A stretch of DNA of 64,000 nucleotides from Saccharopolyspora phatthalungensis (GCF_014203395.1 NZ_JACHIW010000001.1:310001-374000); one strand, 5' to 3'; counted from the first letter of the stretch, positions 1 through 9,817 are shown. Numbers and translations: made by a program. The notes: generated by a model not told the origin, from the letters alone.

Positions 1-433
1 CCGGCCGCAACGAGTCCTCGACCTGCAGCACCGGCGGCTCGCTGTCCACTGTAAATGTTCGAGTGGTAGTGGTGGAACCAAGCCAGGACGGACTGCGCGG
101 CACCACGACGCGCAACTCGTGCGGGCCGTCCGGCAGTCCGGCCGCCTGCACCACATGCGCGCCTTGCCGCTCGACCGCCGGAATCTCCCGGCCGTCGAGC
201 AGCACCCGCAACCCATCGGCGGTACCGGCGCGGATCTGAATCGAGCCCACCGCGTCCGGCCTGATGGGATGGTCCGGTAACCCGGCAATCCGGACGTCCG
301 CTGTGGATGTCGTTCGTAGTAACAGGACTCCGAGTAGCAGCACCACAATGGCGCCTAACCCGATCGCGACAGACCTGGGTATCTCGGCCAACGCCGCCTT
401 GACGCGGGTCGTACCGGAGGCAGCATCCGTCAT
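1..433 (-). CDS. Membrane-anchored hypothetical protein, C-terminus outside window
   Basis: Only the first 144 residues are present; the frame runs open off the left edge. The ATG at 433 follows a strong ribosome site (GGGGAGG about 7 bases upstream). Residues about 20-38 (VAIGLGAIVVLLLGVLLL) form one membrane span after a short cytoplasmic N-terminus. The extracellular part reads like a small beta-rich, Ig-like module (LRVLLDGREIP, DGPHELRVVV) ending near DSEPPVLQVED, so it is probably a type II anchored exported protein. The gene is divergent from the neighbouring deacetylase lipoprotein with 175 bases between starts, which suggests a shared cell-envelope role. The family was not recognised. 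Confidence 0.7.
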   Translation of the reverse strand, partial: MTDAASGTTRVKAALAEIPRSVAIGLGAIVVLLLGVLLLRTTSTADVRIAGLPDHPIRPDAVGSIQIRAGTADGLRVLLDGREIPAVERQGAHVVQAAGLPDGPHELRVVVPRSPSWLGSTTTTRTFTVDSEPPVLQVEDSLRP

Positions 434-608
434 CGCTTTCGCCTCCCCGACTGGCGAACTCGCACGGCTGCACTAAATTCATGCTCGATCAAGTGGAAAC
501 CGACCCCTGCGGACCGGCCGTACCACCACCCTCTCAATCCGATCGCCGGAGATCAATTAGCCACTTGGAGTATCCCCAATCACAGTGCCGATCTCTAGCG
601 TTGGCGGG

Positions 609-1640
609 ATGCGGTCACCACTGCGGAAAAACGGCGTCGCGGCGACGGCAGCGGTCCTGTTCGCGATTCTCGGTGCCGGGTGCGGCGCAGAAACCGGCTC
701 GCCGCAACACAATGCGATCCTCCAGCGTCCCCCGCCGGCGCCACCTCCGCTTCCCACGCCGGAGTCGTTGCACGCCAACGAACTCGGCGACGTCCCGGTG
801 CTCATGTACCATCGGATCACTGCCAAGCCACGCAGCGTTTACGACCGCACGCCGGAAGATTTCCGCACGGAGCTGGACCGGCTGGCCGCCGAGGACTACG
901 TGCCGGTGACCACCACCGAGTACGCCACCGGCCGGTTCGACATCCCGGCCGGAAAGCATCCGGTGGTGCTCACCTTCGACGACGGCACGGTCAGTCAGTT
1001 CACATTGGACGGTGCCGGCGAACCGGCACCGGGCACAGCCATCCGCATCCTGCTGGACGCCGCCGCAGCGCACCCCGGGTTCCGCCCGGTGGCAACGTGC
1101 TACGTCAACGATCCGCCGTTCGAGGAACCCACCGGGCGGCGCAGCCTCAACTGGTTGCACGAGCACGGCTTCGAGATCGGCAACCACACACTCGACCACG
1201 CGAACCTCGGCCGGGCATCGGATGCCGAGGTAGCGCACCAGATCGCGGGGATGCAGCGGGTCATCACCGATGCCGTGCCGGGCGTGCCGGTACAGTCGAT
1301 CGCGCTACCGCTGGGCGTGCACCCCGACAACGAGCCGCTTGCGGCCGCAGGCTCGGCCGATGGAATCGGCTACCACTACAGCAGTGTTTTGCTGGTCGGA
1401 TCCAACCCGGCGCCGTCGCCGTGGTCGGCGGAATTCGACCCGTTCAACGTGCCCCGCATCCGTTCGCAGGGCCCGACCGGACCGGATGCCCAGTACGGTT
1501 CCACGAGGTGGCTGGACAAACTCGCCGCCGACCCGGCCCGGCGCTACACCTCGGACGGAGATCCGAACCGGGTCTCCGCTCCTGCCGACCGGAACACCGA
1601 GCCCGCACCGTCGGTCGGGGCGCGGCTCCACCGGTACTGA
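609..1640 (+). CDS. Polysaccharide deacetylase (CE4/NodB-like) lipoprotein
   Basis: Predicted exported lipoprotein: an MRSPLRKNG n-region, a hydrophobic stretch and lipobox LGAGC with Cys25 as lipidation site. The ATG at 609 is preferred over the in-frame ATG at 585 because it gives a standard-length signal peptide. NodB-fold motifs are visible: VLMYHRI, VVLTFDDGT (catalytic and metal-binding Asp pair) and NHTLDH (the H-x3-H metal site). This family removes N- or O-acetyl groups from peptidoglycan, chitin-like or other surface glycans; the substrate cannot be read from sequence. The gene is divergent from a membrane-anchored protein and convergent with priA. Confidence 0.85.
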   Translation: MRSPLRKNGVAATAAVLFAILGAGCGAETGSPQHNAILQRPPPAPPPLPTPESLHANELGDVPVLMYHRITAKPRSVYDRTPEDFRTELDRLAAEDYVPVTTTEYATGRFDIPAGKHPVVLTFDDGTVSQFTLDGAGEPAPGTAIRILLDAAAAHPGFRPVATCYVNDPPFEEPTGRRSLNWLHEHGFEIGNHTLDHANLGRASDAEVAHQIAGMQRVITDAVPGVPVQSIALPLGVHPDNEPLAAAGSADGIGYHYSSVLLVGSNPAPSPWSAEFDPFNVPRIRSQGPTGPDAQYGSTRWLDKLAADPARRYTSDGDPNRVSAPADRNTEPAPSVGARLHRY

Positions 1641-1703
1641 GCCTCGCGGTTCACCGCGGATCCGCCACGGTCCTGCGCGGAGCCGATGATCACCGATTAC
1701 GGC

Positions 1704-3722
1704 CTACAGCAATTCCAGTGGGTCGAGGCGGACTTGCAGTTCGGCCGCTTTGCGGGCGGCTCGTACCGCTTGGGCCGCGTGCAGGGAGCCCGCGAGGGCT
1801 CGGCCTTCGGATCGCTCGACGCGGACGATCAGCCGCTCCCGCTCGGAATTGCCGTCCTCGTCGACCTCGCCCAGCGGCACCGGACCGAGGACTTCGGCGG
1901 TCGCGGGCAGGTCCGCCGAGTCCAGCAGGGCTTCGATGGCTTCCGGGATGCCGTCGACGGCGGCGACGCGGCGGGCCGGGGGAAAGCCGAGCTGGGCGCG
2001 CTCGGCGAGTTCCAGCGACGCGAACCACGCCGGATCCCAACGCACCAGGGCCTGCACCGGTTGCAGCGACGAATCGGCCATGACCACGACCCGCCCGCCT
2101 TCGCCAGCGGGCCGGACCAGCGCCGCCGCCGCGAACCACAGCCGCAGCGCCGTCTCGGCCGCGCGAAGTTCGGGACGGCCCAACAGGGTCCGGCCGTCCA
2201 GCAGCAGCGCCGCGCCGTACCCGCCTTCGGCAACCGGCTCGGCACCAGGAGTGCACACGATCAGCGCCGGTTTCGCGGGCACGGTCGGCAGGATTTCGCC
2301 AGCACCGGAGGTCCGCACCGGCACATTGCTGAACGCCCGCCCCAGCTCCTCCGCGGTGCGGGACGCACCGACCGCCACCGCGCGCAGCCGCCGCGAGCCG
2401 CAGGAGCTGCACTTGAACGCCGCTTCCGCGGCTCCGCACCAGCGGCACGCCGCCGGCTTCGGCGCTCCGTCTTCGTTGCCTCCCGGCAGCGCCAGCGGCC
2501 CCGCGCACCGGCGGCACCTCGCCCGCTCGCGGCAGTCGCCGCACGCGAGCGCCGGCACGTAGCCGCGTCGTGGCACCTGCACGAGCACCGGCGCTCCCGC
2601 ACCGAGCGCGGATCGCGCCGCTTCGAACGCAACCGACGGTAACCGCGCAGCCCGCGCCGCCGGGTCACGCGCCAGTTGATTGTCATCTTCGCCGATCGCC
2701 GTCACTCTGGGCGCAGCCGCCCGCACGTCCGTGCGGTGCGCGACCAGCTCGTGCGCCCAACCGGACTCGGCCAGCAACGCCGCTTCGGCGGTACGCGCGA
2801 AGCCTCCGACGATCAGCGCCGCCCCTGCCGCATGCGCGCGTTGCGTCAGCACGTCGCGGGTGTGCGGGTAGGGCACCTGCGGATAACTGTGCAGGTCGTC
2901 GCCGTCGTCCCACACCGCGGCAAAGCCCAGGTGGTGCACCGGTGCGAACATTGCCGCGCGGGTTCCGATCACGACGCGTGCCGCGCCGCGCAGCACTGCC
3001 AGCCAGCGGCGGTAGCGCGCGGATGGCGCCAGGTCGGCGGCGAGGGCGACCACGCCGTCCTTGCCGAGCAGCCCGGTGCAGGCGTCCTGCAGCCGCTGCA
3101 GGTCGCGGTGGTCGGGGACGACGATCAGCGCGCCTCGTCCGGCCGCCGCGGCGGTGGCGGCGGCTTCGGCGAGCCGGCTGGGCCAGTTTTCGCCGGGTAG
3201 TGCCTGCCAGACCGCCCGGGCGGAGCGTCCCGCGTGCACCGCCTCCAAAAAAGACGTTCCGTGTTGGTAACGGGCCCAGGCTTCGGCGGCGGGGCGCGGG
3301 GGCAGTGGGCCGGGTTCGCGGGGTGCGGACTTCTCCGCCCCGGCGTGCCGGGGCGGGATCGCCAGGCGCACCACGTCGGCGAGCATGCCGCCGTAGCGGG
3401 TCGCCACCGCGCGGGCAAGCTCCAGCAGTTCCGGGGTCAGCACCGGTTCCGGTGACAAGACCCGCTCGACCCAGGACAGGGTGCCCTGAAAGTCCGTGGT
3501 CTCGTTGCGTTCCAGCAGGTAGCCGTCGACGAGCTTGCCCCGGAAACGCACCCGCACCCGGCAGCCCGGCACCGCGTCGGTGTCCAGCCGGTCGGGCACC
3601 AGGTAGTCGAACGGCCGGTCCAGGTGCACCGGTAGCGGGACGTCGACCAGCACGCGGGCCACCGGTCGGTTCGCCGCCGCGGTCCGCTTTGCCGTCGCCC
3701 CCTTCGGTTGTGCACCTGCCAT
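1704..3722 (-). CDS. priA: Probable replication restart protein PriA (helicase motifs degenerate)
   Basis: 672-residue PriA of the actinobacterial type. The N-terminal 3'-DNA-binding domain (about 20-125, VARVLVDVPLPVHLDRPFDY) and eight zinc-binding cysteines (394, 397, 403, 406, 426, 429, 438, 441) are retained. The position of Walker A (about 177-200) has no GKT, and the DEAH box is replaced by DDGDD near 272, so ATP-driven helicase activity is unlikely; loss of helicase motifs is a known feature of actinobacterial PriA. It would help reload the replisome at collapsed forks. In related genomes priA follows metK; here three small genes lie between. The ATG at 3722 has AGAGG upstream. Confidence 0.93.
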   Translation of the reverse strand: MAGAQPKGATAKRTAAANRPVARVLVDVPLPVHLDRPFDYLVPDRLDTDAVPGCRVRVRFRGKLVDGYLLERNETTDFQGTLSWVERVLSPEPVLTPELLELARAVATRYGGMLADVVRLAIPPRHAGAEKSAPREPGPLPPRPAAEAWARYQHGTSFLEAVHAGRSARAVWQALPGENWPSRLAEAAATAAAAGRGALIVVPDHRDLQRLQDACTGLLGKDGVVALAADLAPSARYRRWLAVLRGAARVVIGTRAAMFAPVHHLGFAAVWDDGDDLHSYPQVPYPHTRDVLTQRAHAAGAALIVGGFARTAEAALLAESGWAHELVAHRTDVRAAAPRVTAIGEDDNQLARDPAARAARLPSVAFEAARSALGAGAPVLVQVPRRGYVPALACGDCRERARCRRCAGPLALPGGNEDGAPKPAACRWCGAAEAAFKCSSCGSRRLRAVAVGASRTAEELGRAFSNVPVRTSGAGEILPTVPAKPALIVCTPGAEPVAEGGYGAALLLDGRTLLGRPELRAAETALRLWFAAAALVRPAGEGGRVVVMADSSLQPVQALVRWDPAWFASLELAERAQLGFPPARRVAAVDGIPEAIEALLDSADLPATAEVLGPVPLGEVDEDGNSERERLIVRVERSEGRALAGSLHAAQAVRAARKAAELQVRLDPLELL

Positions 3723-3825
3723 GCCTCTTCTCTACCAGAGCGCCCGGACGGGTCGGTCAAGTGCACGTCGCAACGGGTACATCGGGCGTCACGCGCGGCA
3801 TGGCGACGCCAATCGGCTGGTGTGA

Positions 3826-4110
3826 TCAGAGTTCGACGGACTCCACCGTCTCGATGATCCACGTCTGCGGGTCCTGCACCAAGGGATGGGCGGGGCCCGC
3901 CCACAGCCCGTGCAGACGGTGCCGGAACTCCTCGGCCTCGTCGAACTCGGCGAACTCCAAATCGACCATCACCATGGCTGGATCCGCCACGCCCCGGCGA
4001 ATCCAGTAGTGGCGCACGCCGCTGCGCTTGCGATCGATCGGATCGCGGTCGAAGAGCTGCTTCCAGGTGTCGAAGGACGGCACGGAATGCTGGACACGAA
4101 GAATCGGCAT
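3826..4110 (-). CDS. Small dimeric alpha/beta-barrel-like protein (hypothetical)
   Basis: 94-residue protein starting MPILRVQHSV. The ATG at 4110 is fixed by a strong GGAGG 8 bases upstream. The pattern (strand RVQHSV, helix SFDTWKQLF, strand GVRHYWIRR, strand AMVMVDLEF, helix EAEEFRHRLHGLW) suits the ferredoxin-like fold of small stress-responsive or antibiotic-monooxygenase-like barrel proteins. No catalytic residues can be assigned and the function is unknown. It is divergent from trmL (about 97 bases between starts) and lies upstream of priA on the same strand with a 103-base gap. Confidence 0.75.
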   Translation of the reverse strand: MPILRVQHSVPSFDTWKQLFDRDPIDRKRSGVRHYWIRRGVADPAMVMVDLEFAEFDEAEEFRHRLHGLWAGPAHPLVQDPQTWIIETVESVEL

Positions 4111-4206
4111 GACGCCCTCCTTCACTCCGCTGCCAGTATCGGCGGCGGCCTTGGGCCGCACACCGGCCGAAATCCCCTCCCCCGCGCTGCCGAACCCGGG
4201 GCCAGT

Positions 4207-4680
4207 GTGAAACGATTTCGGGTGTTTCACGTGGTCTTCTATCAGCCCGAGATCCCGGGCAACACCGGCAACGCGATCCGGATGGCGGCCGGTTCCGGGT
4301 GCGCGCTGCACCTGATCGAACCGCTCGGGTTCTCCGTGTCGGACGCGAAGCTGCGCCGAGCCGGGCTGGACTACCACGACCGCGCCGCGCTGCACGTGCA
4401 TCCCGACCTCGACTCGGCCTGGCGGGCATTGGATCCGCAGCGGATCATCGCGTTCACCTCGAAGGCCGAATGCTCCTACGAGAAGGTGTCCTACCGGCCG
4501 GGCGACGTGCTGTTGTTCGGGCCCGAATCCACCGGGCTGCCCGAGGACGTGCTCGACGCATCGACGTTGCGGGTGCGGATTCCGATGCTGCCCGGTATCC
4601 GCTCGATGAACCTCGCCAACTCGGCGGCCGTCGCGGTCTACGAGGCCTGGCGTCAGCAGGGTTTCGCGATGCCTTCGTGA
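4207..4680 (+). CDS. trmL: tRNA (cytidine(34)-2'-O)-methyltransferase
   Basis: 157-residue SPOUT (SpoU/TrmH) methyltransferase, the same length as E. coli TrmL, which methylates the wobble ribose of tRNA-Leu with S-adenosylmethionine. Visible family signatures are FYQPEIPGNTGNAIRMAAG (N-terminal Asn/Arg motif), LLFGPESTGLP (motif 2) and IPMLPGIRSMNLANSAAVA (motif 3, the knotted SAM-binding end). GTG 4207 is used; GTG 4222, giving MFHVVFYQPEI, is an alternative because neither has a strong ribosome site. It is one of the few plus-strand genes in the priA-metK block. Confidence 0.9.
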   Translation: MKRFRVFHVVFYQPEIPGNTGNAIRMAAGSGCALHLIEPLGFSVSDAKLRRAGLDYHDRAALHVHPDLDSAWRALDPQRIIAFTSKAECSYEKVSYRPGDVLLFGPESTGLPEDVLDASTLRVRIPMLPGIRSMNLANSAAVAVYEAWRQQGFAMPS

Positions 4681-4703
4681 GCGCGGGGCTGCTGGTTGCG
4701 CAC

Positions 4704-5432
4704 TCACGTTCCCGTCCGCGCCGCGCTGCCCGATTCACGCGGAGTCCTGGTCCACGGCCAGGTCAGCAGCGCCCACGCGGCCAACCCGATGGCCACCCCG
4801 ACGCCCAGGTACCAGGGCCAGCCGCCCATCACGTCGAGCAGCGACGGGTTGTCCGGCTTCCGGCTGACGAAGCCGTAGTTGGTGCCCGCCCAGGCGTTGA
4901 ATGCCAGCATCGCCGCGATCCAGACGAGCGTCACCCCGGCCGAGAACCAGTAGCCGCGCCAGTTCGGCCGCATCCCGACGCCCCACGTCAGGTACGCCGC
5001 CGCCCAGATGACCAGCAGATGCTGGCCCCAGAACTGGATGAAGTGGATATTCGGGAAATCCGGGGCGTCCAGCGCGGGCGTGATCATCGCCTGCGGGGTC
5101 AGCGTGAGGCCCCAGTAGTAGACAAGGGCATAGGACAGCGGCTGTCGGGTCCACAGCGCGTAGGCGGCGACCATCCAGGCGAAGTCGCAGAGTTGCAGCG
5201 GGAGCGATTCGGCGATGTTCCACTGGGCGGGCAACAGCTGGTAGATCAGCAACGGCACGTTGAACGCCAAGACCACCACGGCGAAGATGCGCGTGAACAA
5301 CGTGGTGGTCCGCGGATCGCGGTTCCGGTGCCCGAGCACGGGCAGCGCCACCGACCCGGCGACGATCAGCACCATGAGCACCCAGTGCGACGGGCCGTAG
5401 GGTACGAAGCGATCTACCGGCAGCGGCTCCAC
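4704..5432 (-). CDS. TIGR02206/YwaF-family integral membrane protein
   Basis: 242 residues with about six or seven hydrophobic spans. Conserved family features include QLCDFAWMVAAYALW, YYWGLTLTPQAMITP and FIQFWGQHLLVIWAAAYL, typical of the TIGR02206 (B. subtilis YwaF) membrane family, whose biochemical role is unknown. GTG start at 5432 with weak AAGG upstream. It follows metK on the same strand, separated by 84 bases that contain a copy of the window's palindromic repeat, so it is probably expressed separately from metK. Confidence 0.82.
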   Translation of the reverse strand: MEPLPVDRFVPYGPSHWVLMVLIVAGSVALPVLGHRNRDPRTTTLFTRIFAVVVLAFNVPLLIYQLLPAQWNIAESLPLQLCDFAWMVAAYALWTRQPLSYALVYYWGLTLTPQAMITPALDAPDFPNIHFIQFWGQHLLVIWAAAYLTWGVGMRPNWRGYWFSAGVTLVWIAAMLAFNAWAGTNYGFVSRKPDNPSLLDVMGGWPWYLGVGVAIGLAAWALLTWPWTRTPRESGSAARTGT

Positions 5433-5460
5433 ACCTTAAGCGTAAGGACCCGGGGGGTTC

Positions 5461-5504
5461 GGGCGATTTCAAGGGAAATCGACGCGCTGATTTCCAAATC
5501 GCCC
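5461..5504. repeat. Intergenic palindromic repeat, copy 1
   Basis: Two CGATTTC/GAAATCG-type dyads in 44 bases. The outer arms GGGCGATTT (5461-5469) and AAATCGCCC (5496-5504) are exact reverse complements, and an inner CGATTTC-AAGG-GAAATCG dyad lies at 5464-5481. It begins 13 bases downstream of the metK stop (minus strand). No T-run follows, so a classical rho-independent terminator is not obvious. It belongs to the five-member family described under findings. Confidence 0.7.
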
Positions 5505-5516
5505 ACCGGATGACCG

Positions 5517-6734
5517 TCAGGCGTTGGCGGCGGACTTCAGGGCCTCGGCACGGTCCGTGCGCTCCCAGGGCAGGTCGAGGTCGTTGCGCCCGAAGTGGCC
5601 GTAGGCCGCCGTCTGGGCATAGATCGGCCGCAGCAGGTCCAGGTCGCGGATGATCGCGGCCGGACGCAGGTCGAAGACCTCGTTGATCGCGGACTGGATA
5701 CGCGTCGGGTCGACGTTTTCGGTGCCGAAGGTCTCCACGAACAGGCCCACCGGGGCGGCCTTGCCGATCGCGTAGGCGACCTGCACCTCGATGCGGCTCG
5801 CCAGGCCCGCGGCGACCGCGTTCTTGGCCACCCACCGGGTGGCGTACGCCGCGGAGCGGTCCACCTTCGACGGGTCCTTGCCGGAGAAGGCACCGCCGCC
5901 GTGGCGGGCCATGCCGCCGTAGGTGTCGACGATGATCTTCCGGCCGGTCAGGCCCGCGTCGCCCATCGGGCCGCCGACGACGAACCGGCCGGTCGGGTTC
6001 ACCAGCAGCCGGGTGTCGGAGGTCTCGATGCCGAGCTCCTCGATCTCCGGGCCGACCACCTTCTCGCGGACGTCGACGGTCAGCATCGAATCCAGGTCGA
6101 TGTCGGCGGCGTGCTGGGTAGACAGCACCACGGTGTCCAGCCGCACCGGCTGGTCACCGGCGTACTCGATGGTCACCTGGGTCTTGCCGTCCGGCCGCAG
6201 GTACGGCAGCACGCCGTCCTTGCGGACCCGGGTCAGCCGCCGCGACAGCCGGTGCGCCAGCGCGATCGGCAGCGGCATGAACTCCGGCGTGTCGTCGCAG
6301 GCGTAGCCGAACATCAGGCCCTGGTCGCCGGCACCCTGCTTGGCGATCTCGTCGAGCACGCCCTCGACCCGGGATTCGTGCGCGGTGTCCACGCCCTGGG
6401 CGATGTCCGGGGACTGGGAGCCGATCGCGACGTTCACGCCGCAGGAGTTGCCGTCGAAGCCCTTCGCGGAGGAGTCGTAGCCGATCTCCAGGATCTTCTC
6501 CCGCACGATGGTCGGAATGTCCGCGTAGGCGTCCGTGGTCACCTCGCCCGCCACGTGCACCTGCCCGGTGGTCACCAAGGTCTCCACCGCCACCCGCGAG
6601 CGCGGGTCCTGAGCCAGCAACGCGTCCAGGATCGAGTCGCTGATCGCATCGCAGATCTTGTCCGGATGGCCTTCGGTCACGGACTCACTGGTGAACAGCC
6701 TGCGCCCGGTGCGCAGGCCCGACTGCTGACTCAC
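5517..6734 (-). CDS. metK: S-adenosylmethionine synthase
   Basis: 405-residue methionine adenosyltransferase that makes SAM from methionine and ATP in the cytosol. All three repeats of the fold are intact. Signatures include [13 protein letters not shown] (about 22-34), the hexapeptide-type [12 protein letters not shown] (about 136-147), the P-loop-like [16 protein letters not shown] (about 264-280) and DLPWE near the C-terminus. ATG start. It lies 60 bases downstream of coaBC in the conserved gmk-rpoZ-coaBC-metK order, probably in the same transcript, and a palindromic repeat lies just past its stop. Confidence 0.97.
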   Translation of the reverse strand: MSQQSGLRTGRRLFTSESVTEGHPDKICDAISDSILDALLAQDPRSRVAVETLVTTGQVHVAGEVTTDAYADIPTIVREKILEIGYDSSAKGFDGNSCGVNVAIGSQSPDIAQGVDTAHESRVEGVLDEIAKQGAGDQGLMFGYACDDTPEFMPLPIALAHRLSRRLTRVRKDGVLPYLRPDGKTQVTIEYAGDQPVRLDTVVLSTQHAADIDLDSMLTVDVREKVVGPEIEELGIETSDTRLLVNPTGRFVVGGPMGDAGLTGRKIIVDTYGGMARHGGGAFSGKDPSKVDRSAAYATRWVAKNAVAAGLASRIEVQVAYAIGKAAPVGLFVETFGTENVDPTRIQSAINEVFDLRPAAIIRDLDLLRPIYAQTAAYGHFGRNDLDLPWERTDRAEALKSAANA

Positions 6735-6794
6735 GATTCTCCCCGAATTCCCTGCGAAGAAAGCTCGCCGAGGTGGCCGACGTACCAGATCACT

Positions 6795-8045
6795 TTACTG
6801 GCGGGAGAGCTGTCGGCTCACAGCATCCCACAATGTGGCCGCCAGCCGAGATTTCGCGCCGAAGGGGATGGGCTCCTCGGTGCCGTCGCCGCCCAGCAAC
6901 CAGCCCGCGTTGTCGTCGACCTCGAAGGCCCGTCCATCACCGACGGCGTTGACCACCAGCAGGTCGCAGCCCTTGCGGACGAGCTTGGCGCGGCCGTGGT
7001 CGAGCACCGTGGTGGTCGGATCGCCGGTCTCGGCGGCGAACCCGACGATCAGCGAGGCGGCCAGCTTGCCCGCGTTCCGCGCCTCGACGAGCTTGGCGAG
7101 GATGTCCGGATTGCGGGTCAGCGCCAGCGGTTCCGGATCCCGATCGGTCTTCTTGATCTTGTGTCCGACCGGGGAGACGGGCCGGAAATCGGCCACGGCC
7201 GCGGCCATCACCACGGCGTCCGCGCCGTCGGACTCGGCCAGCATCACCGACCGCAGTTCCTCGGCGGTACCCACCCGGATCACCCGGACGCCGGCCGGAT
7301 CGACCAGATCTGCGGTGTACGCGGCGACCAGCGTGACTTCCGCGCCGCGGTGCGCGGCGACGCGCGCCAGCGCGAAGCCCTGGCGACCGGACGAACGGTT
7401 GCCGAGGTAGCGCACAGGGTCCAGCGGCTCACGCGTGCCGCCGGCCGAGATCACGACGCGGCGGCCTTCGAGATCGCGGGGCAGCGCCCGCGGTTCGGCC
7501 AGCAGCAACCGGGCCAGGTCGACGATCTCGGCGGGATCGGGCAACCGGCCCTTGCCGGTGTCCGCGCCGGTCAACCGGCCGCTGTCGGGCTCGGCGACCA
7601 CCACGCCGCGGCTGCGCAGCAGCGCCACGTTGTCCTGCGTCGCCGGGTGCTCCCACATCTCGGTGTGCATCGCCGGGACCATCAGCACCGGGCAGCGCGC
7701 AGTCAGCAACGTCGAGGTGAGCAGATCGTTCGCCTGCCCGTGCGCCGCACGGGCCAGCAGGTCGGCGGTGGCGGGCGCGACGACGACCAGGTCGGCCTGC
7801 TGCCCGAGCCGCACGTGCGGGACCTCTTCGACGTCGGCGAACACGCCGGTCTCCACCGGCTGCCCGGACAGCGCCTCGAAGGTCGCCGCGCCGACGAAGC
7901 GCAGCGCCGCCTCAGTGGGGATCACCCGGACGCTGTGCCCGGACTCGGTCAGCCGCCGCAGCACCTCGCACGCCTTGTAGGCGGCGATGCCACCGCTGAC
8001 GCCGAGGACCACCCGCGGGCGATCCTCGGTGCGATCGGTCGTCAC
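6795..8045 (-). CDS. coaBC: Bifunctional phosphopantothenoylcysteine decarboxylase / phosphopantothenate-cysteine ligase
   Basis: 416-residue fusion of CoaC and CoaB for coenzyme A synthesis. The flavin-binding CoaC half (1-about 190) shows [13 protein letters not shown], the catalytic-His region [20 protein letters not shown] and [13 protein letters not shown]. The CoaB half shows [18 protein letters not shown] with [10 protein letters not shown] and the KIKK stretch used for nucleotide binding. The GTG start at 8045 overlaps the rpoZ stop (GTGA), so translation is probably coupled. Full length for the family. Confidence 0.95.
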   Translation of the reverse strand: MTTDRTEDRPRVVLGVSGGIAAYKACEVLRRLTESGHSVRVIPTEAALRFVGAATFEALSGQPVETGVFADVEEVPHVRLGQQADLVVVAPATADLLARAAHGQANDLLTSTLLTARCPVLMVPAMHTEMWEHPATQDNVALLRSRGVVVAEPDSGRLTGADTGKGRLPDPAEIVDLARLLLAEPRALPRDLEGRRVVISAGGTREPLDPVRYLGNRSSGRQGFALARVAAHRGAEVTLVAAYTADLVDPAGVRVIRVGTAEELRSVMLAESDGADAVVMAAAVADFRPVSPVGHKIKKTDRDPEPLALTRNPDILAKLVEARNAGKLAASLIVGFAAETGDPTTTVLDHGRAKLVRKGCDLLVVNAVGDGRAFEVDDNAGWLLGGDGTEEPIPFGAKSRLAATLWDAVSRQLSRQ

Positions 8046-8335
8046 TCGCCTTCGGTGTGCTCAAGCACGCCCGCGTGGATCTCGCGGAGCGCGATCGACA
8101 GCGGCTTCTCCCGCGGGCCCGGCTCGACCAGCGGCCCGACGTACTCCAGCAGGCCCTCGCCGAGCTGCGCGTAGTAGTCGTTGATCTGCCGCGCCCGCTT
8201 CGCGGCGTAGATCACCAGGGCGTACTTGGAGCTGACCTGCTCCAGCAGGTCGTCGATCGGCGGGTAGGTGATGCCCTCGACGGTGTTGGTCGACGGGCTG
8301 CTGTTGAGCGCAGCCAGCGCGCTGGGGGTGCTCAC
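8042..8335 (-). CDS. rpoZ: RNA polymerase omega subunit
   Basis: 97-residue omega subunit; it binds the beta' C-terminus and helps core polymerase assemble. The conserved core [20 protein letters not shown] followed by [12 protein letters not shown] is clear. GTG 8335 is chosen because AGGAG lies 10 bases upstream; an open frame extends further 5' but its extra residues are not omega-like. It overlaps coaBC by 4 bases and lies 97 bases after gmk. Confidence 0.95.
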   Translation of the reverse strand: MSTPSALAALNSSPSTNTVEGITYPPIDDLLEQVSSKYALVIYAAKRARQINDYYAQLGEGLLEYVGPLVEPGPREKPLSIALREIHAGVLEHTEGE

Positions 8336-8432
8336 GTGAGTGGCTCCTGCTCCTCGTGGGTGTCCGTACCGGCGGTGTCGCGCGCCCGTGCTCTCGGAAA
8401 CCAGTGTGCGGTCAAGTGCACAACCGGCGCGG

Positions 8433-9035
8433 TCACTGCTCGCGGCCAAGAATCAATCGTAGCAATTCGCTGGTCGCGACCTGCACGTCGGCGTTGACGA
8501 CCGACGCGTCGAACTCCGATTCGGCCGCCAGCTCCTCGCGCGCGGTCGCCAACCGCCGCTCGACGACCTCGGTGGGCTCGGTGCCGCGACCGGTGAGGCG
8601 TTCCACCAGCTCCCCCCAGGACGGCGGCAGCAGCATCACCAGCTGTGCCTCCGGCATGGCGCGGCGCACCTGGCGGGCGCCCTGCAGTTCGATTTCCAGC
8701 ACGGCCGGCCGACCGGCCGCCAGGGCCTCTTCGACGGGCTTACGCGGGGTGCCGTAGAGGTTGCCCGCGTAACGGGCGAATTCGAGCATCTCGCCGGCGG
8801 CGATCATTCGCTCGAACTCCGCGGTGTCGACGAAGTGGTAGTGCACCCCGTCGATCTCCCCGGCGCGGGGCGGGCGGGTGGTCGCGGACACGCTGAAGTA
8901 AATCTCCGGAGCCTGCCTGCGCACCTCGCTGAGCACGCTGGACTTGCCGACGCCGGAGGGCCCGGAAACGACGGTGAGCCGAGGCTCGCCCTGACGGACG
9001 GTCCTCGGCTCAGCGCCGGTTTGTGCGTCGATCAC
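8433..9035 (-). CDS. gmk: Guanylate kinase
   Basis: 200-residue GMP kinase (GMP + ATP to GDP + ADP). It has the P-loop [10 protein letters not shown] (about 24-33), [20 protein letters not shown] (GMP-binding region), the lid with GNLYGTP and the [11 protein letters not shown] segment. The gene overlaps the mihF stop by 4 bases. The mihF-gmk order, with the DNA-bending protein first, is the standard actinobacterial arrangement. Confidence 0.96.
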   Translation of the reverse strand: MIDAQTGAEPRTVRQGEPRLTVVSGPSGVGKSSVLSEVRRQAPEIYFSVSATTRPPRAGEIDGVHYHFVDTAEFERMIAAGEMLEFARYAGNLYGTPRKPVEEALAAGRPAVLEIELQGARQVRRAMPEAQLVMLLPPSWGELVERLTGRGTEPTEVVERRLATAREELAAESEFDASVVNADVQVATSELLRLILGREQ

Positions 9036-9349
9036 TCGCCGCTGAACTCGGAGAGCAGCGCCTTGCGCTGCCGCTCACCCAGCCCGCGCAGCCGACGGCT
9101 GTTGGCGATCTCCAGACGCTCCATGATCTGCTGAGCGCGAACCTTGCCAACGCCGGGAAGGGCTTCGAGCAGGGCGGAGACCTTCATCTTGCCCAAGACC
9201 TCGTCGTTGTCGGCGGTCTCCAGGACCTCCGCCAGCGTGGTTCCACCTCGCTTGAGGCGCTCCTTGAGCTCAGCTCGGGCGCGACGGGCGGCAGCCGCCT
9301 TTTCCAGAGCTGCTGCCCGCTGCTCCTCGGTCAGCTGGGGAAGGGCCAC
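9032..9349 (-). CDS. mihF: Integration host factor, actinobacterial type (mIHF/sIHF)
   Basis: 105-residue nucleoid-associated protein; it bends DNA and is required for viability or development in mycobacteria and streptomycetes. The sequence reads [19 protein letters not shown], then the C-terminal H2TH segment [20 protein letters not shown] and QQIMERL, which contacts DNA. Start decision: GGAGG lies only 2 bases before ATG 9352 but 5 bases before GTG 9349, and starting at 9349 gives the usual 105-residue length. It is the first gene of the mihF-gmk-rpoZ-coaBC-metK run; the 468 bases upstream are non-coding. Confidence 0.93.
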   Translation of the reverse strand: MALPQLTEEQRAAALEKAAAARRARAELKERLKRGGTTLAEVLETADNDEVLGKMKVSALLEALPGVGKVRAQQIMERLEIANSRRLRGLGERQRKALLSEFSGE

Positions 9350-9817
9350 CATGTCCTCCGTGATGTGGGGTTTCTCTTGATCGGTGCGGGCGACGGTACC
9401 GAGTCCGCTCCGCCGGGTTCCACTGGGGTCCCGGTTTCGTGAGCGCAATTCAGCCGGCGCGCCGCCCTGGCCCTTCTATTTCTACTCGTACAAGGCGTGC
9501 ACGAGCACGGGGCCGCTGCAAGTACTACCAACAAAGCCGCTGAAGTGCACTAATCTCGGCCAAAACTCTTCGAATGTGTCCGATTTCCGCACAGTTGAGC
9601 CACGCCGGGGGCGTCCTCGCAGGTCAAACCGGGGTGAAATGTCCCTCATCGGACGTAGTGATCAAGAACGCTAATCGGCTCCTCGAATTCCGCCACGCGG
9701 AAGTTCCGTTTCCTTTTGCCGCCATACCGACCGGCCGGTCTGCCGCCCGGGCGGCGGTGCCACGAGCTCCGGAGGCGGCGCAGGTGCGCTGGCGGAGCTC
9801 GATGCGGGTCCAGCGGC
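9350..9817. other. Non-coding region upstream of mihF
   Basis: 468 bases between mihF and the espG-like gene. No convincing open frame or RNA gene was found. It is less GC-rich than the flanking genes (for example around 9470-9560) and should hold the promoter of the mihF-metK run, but no -35/-10 pair clearly better than chance was identified. Confidence 0.6.

Noticed and set aside
3886..4206. In-frame extension upstream of trmL
   Set aside because: It is antisense to the 94-residue gene; TrmL proteins begin at the FHVVFYQPEIPGNTGN region.
4168..4221. CCGAAATC and GATTTCGG halves near trmL, resembling the palindromic repeat family
   Set aside because: About 38 bases apart, overlapping the trmL start and lacking the N4-spaced core; probably chance.
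5595..8174. Very long open frame on the plus strand across metK and coaBC
   Set aside because: Antisense shadow of high-GC genes; the translation is His/Arg/Gly-rich without domains. Similar shadows at 16911-18752, 30223-31947 and 50178-52508 were rejected for the same reason.
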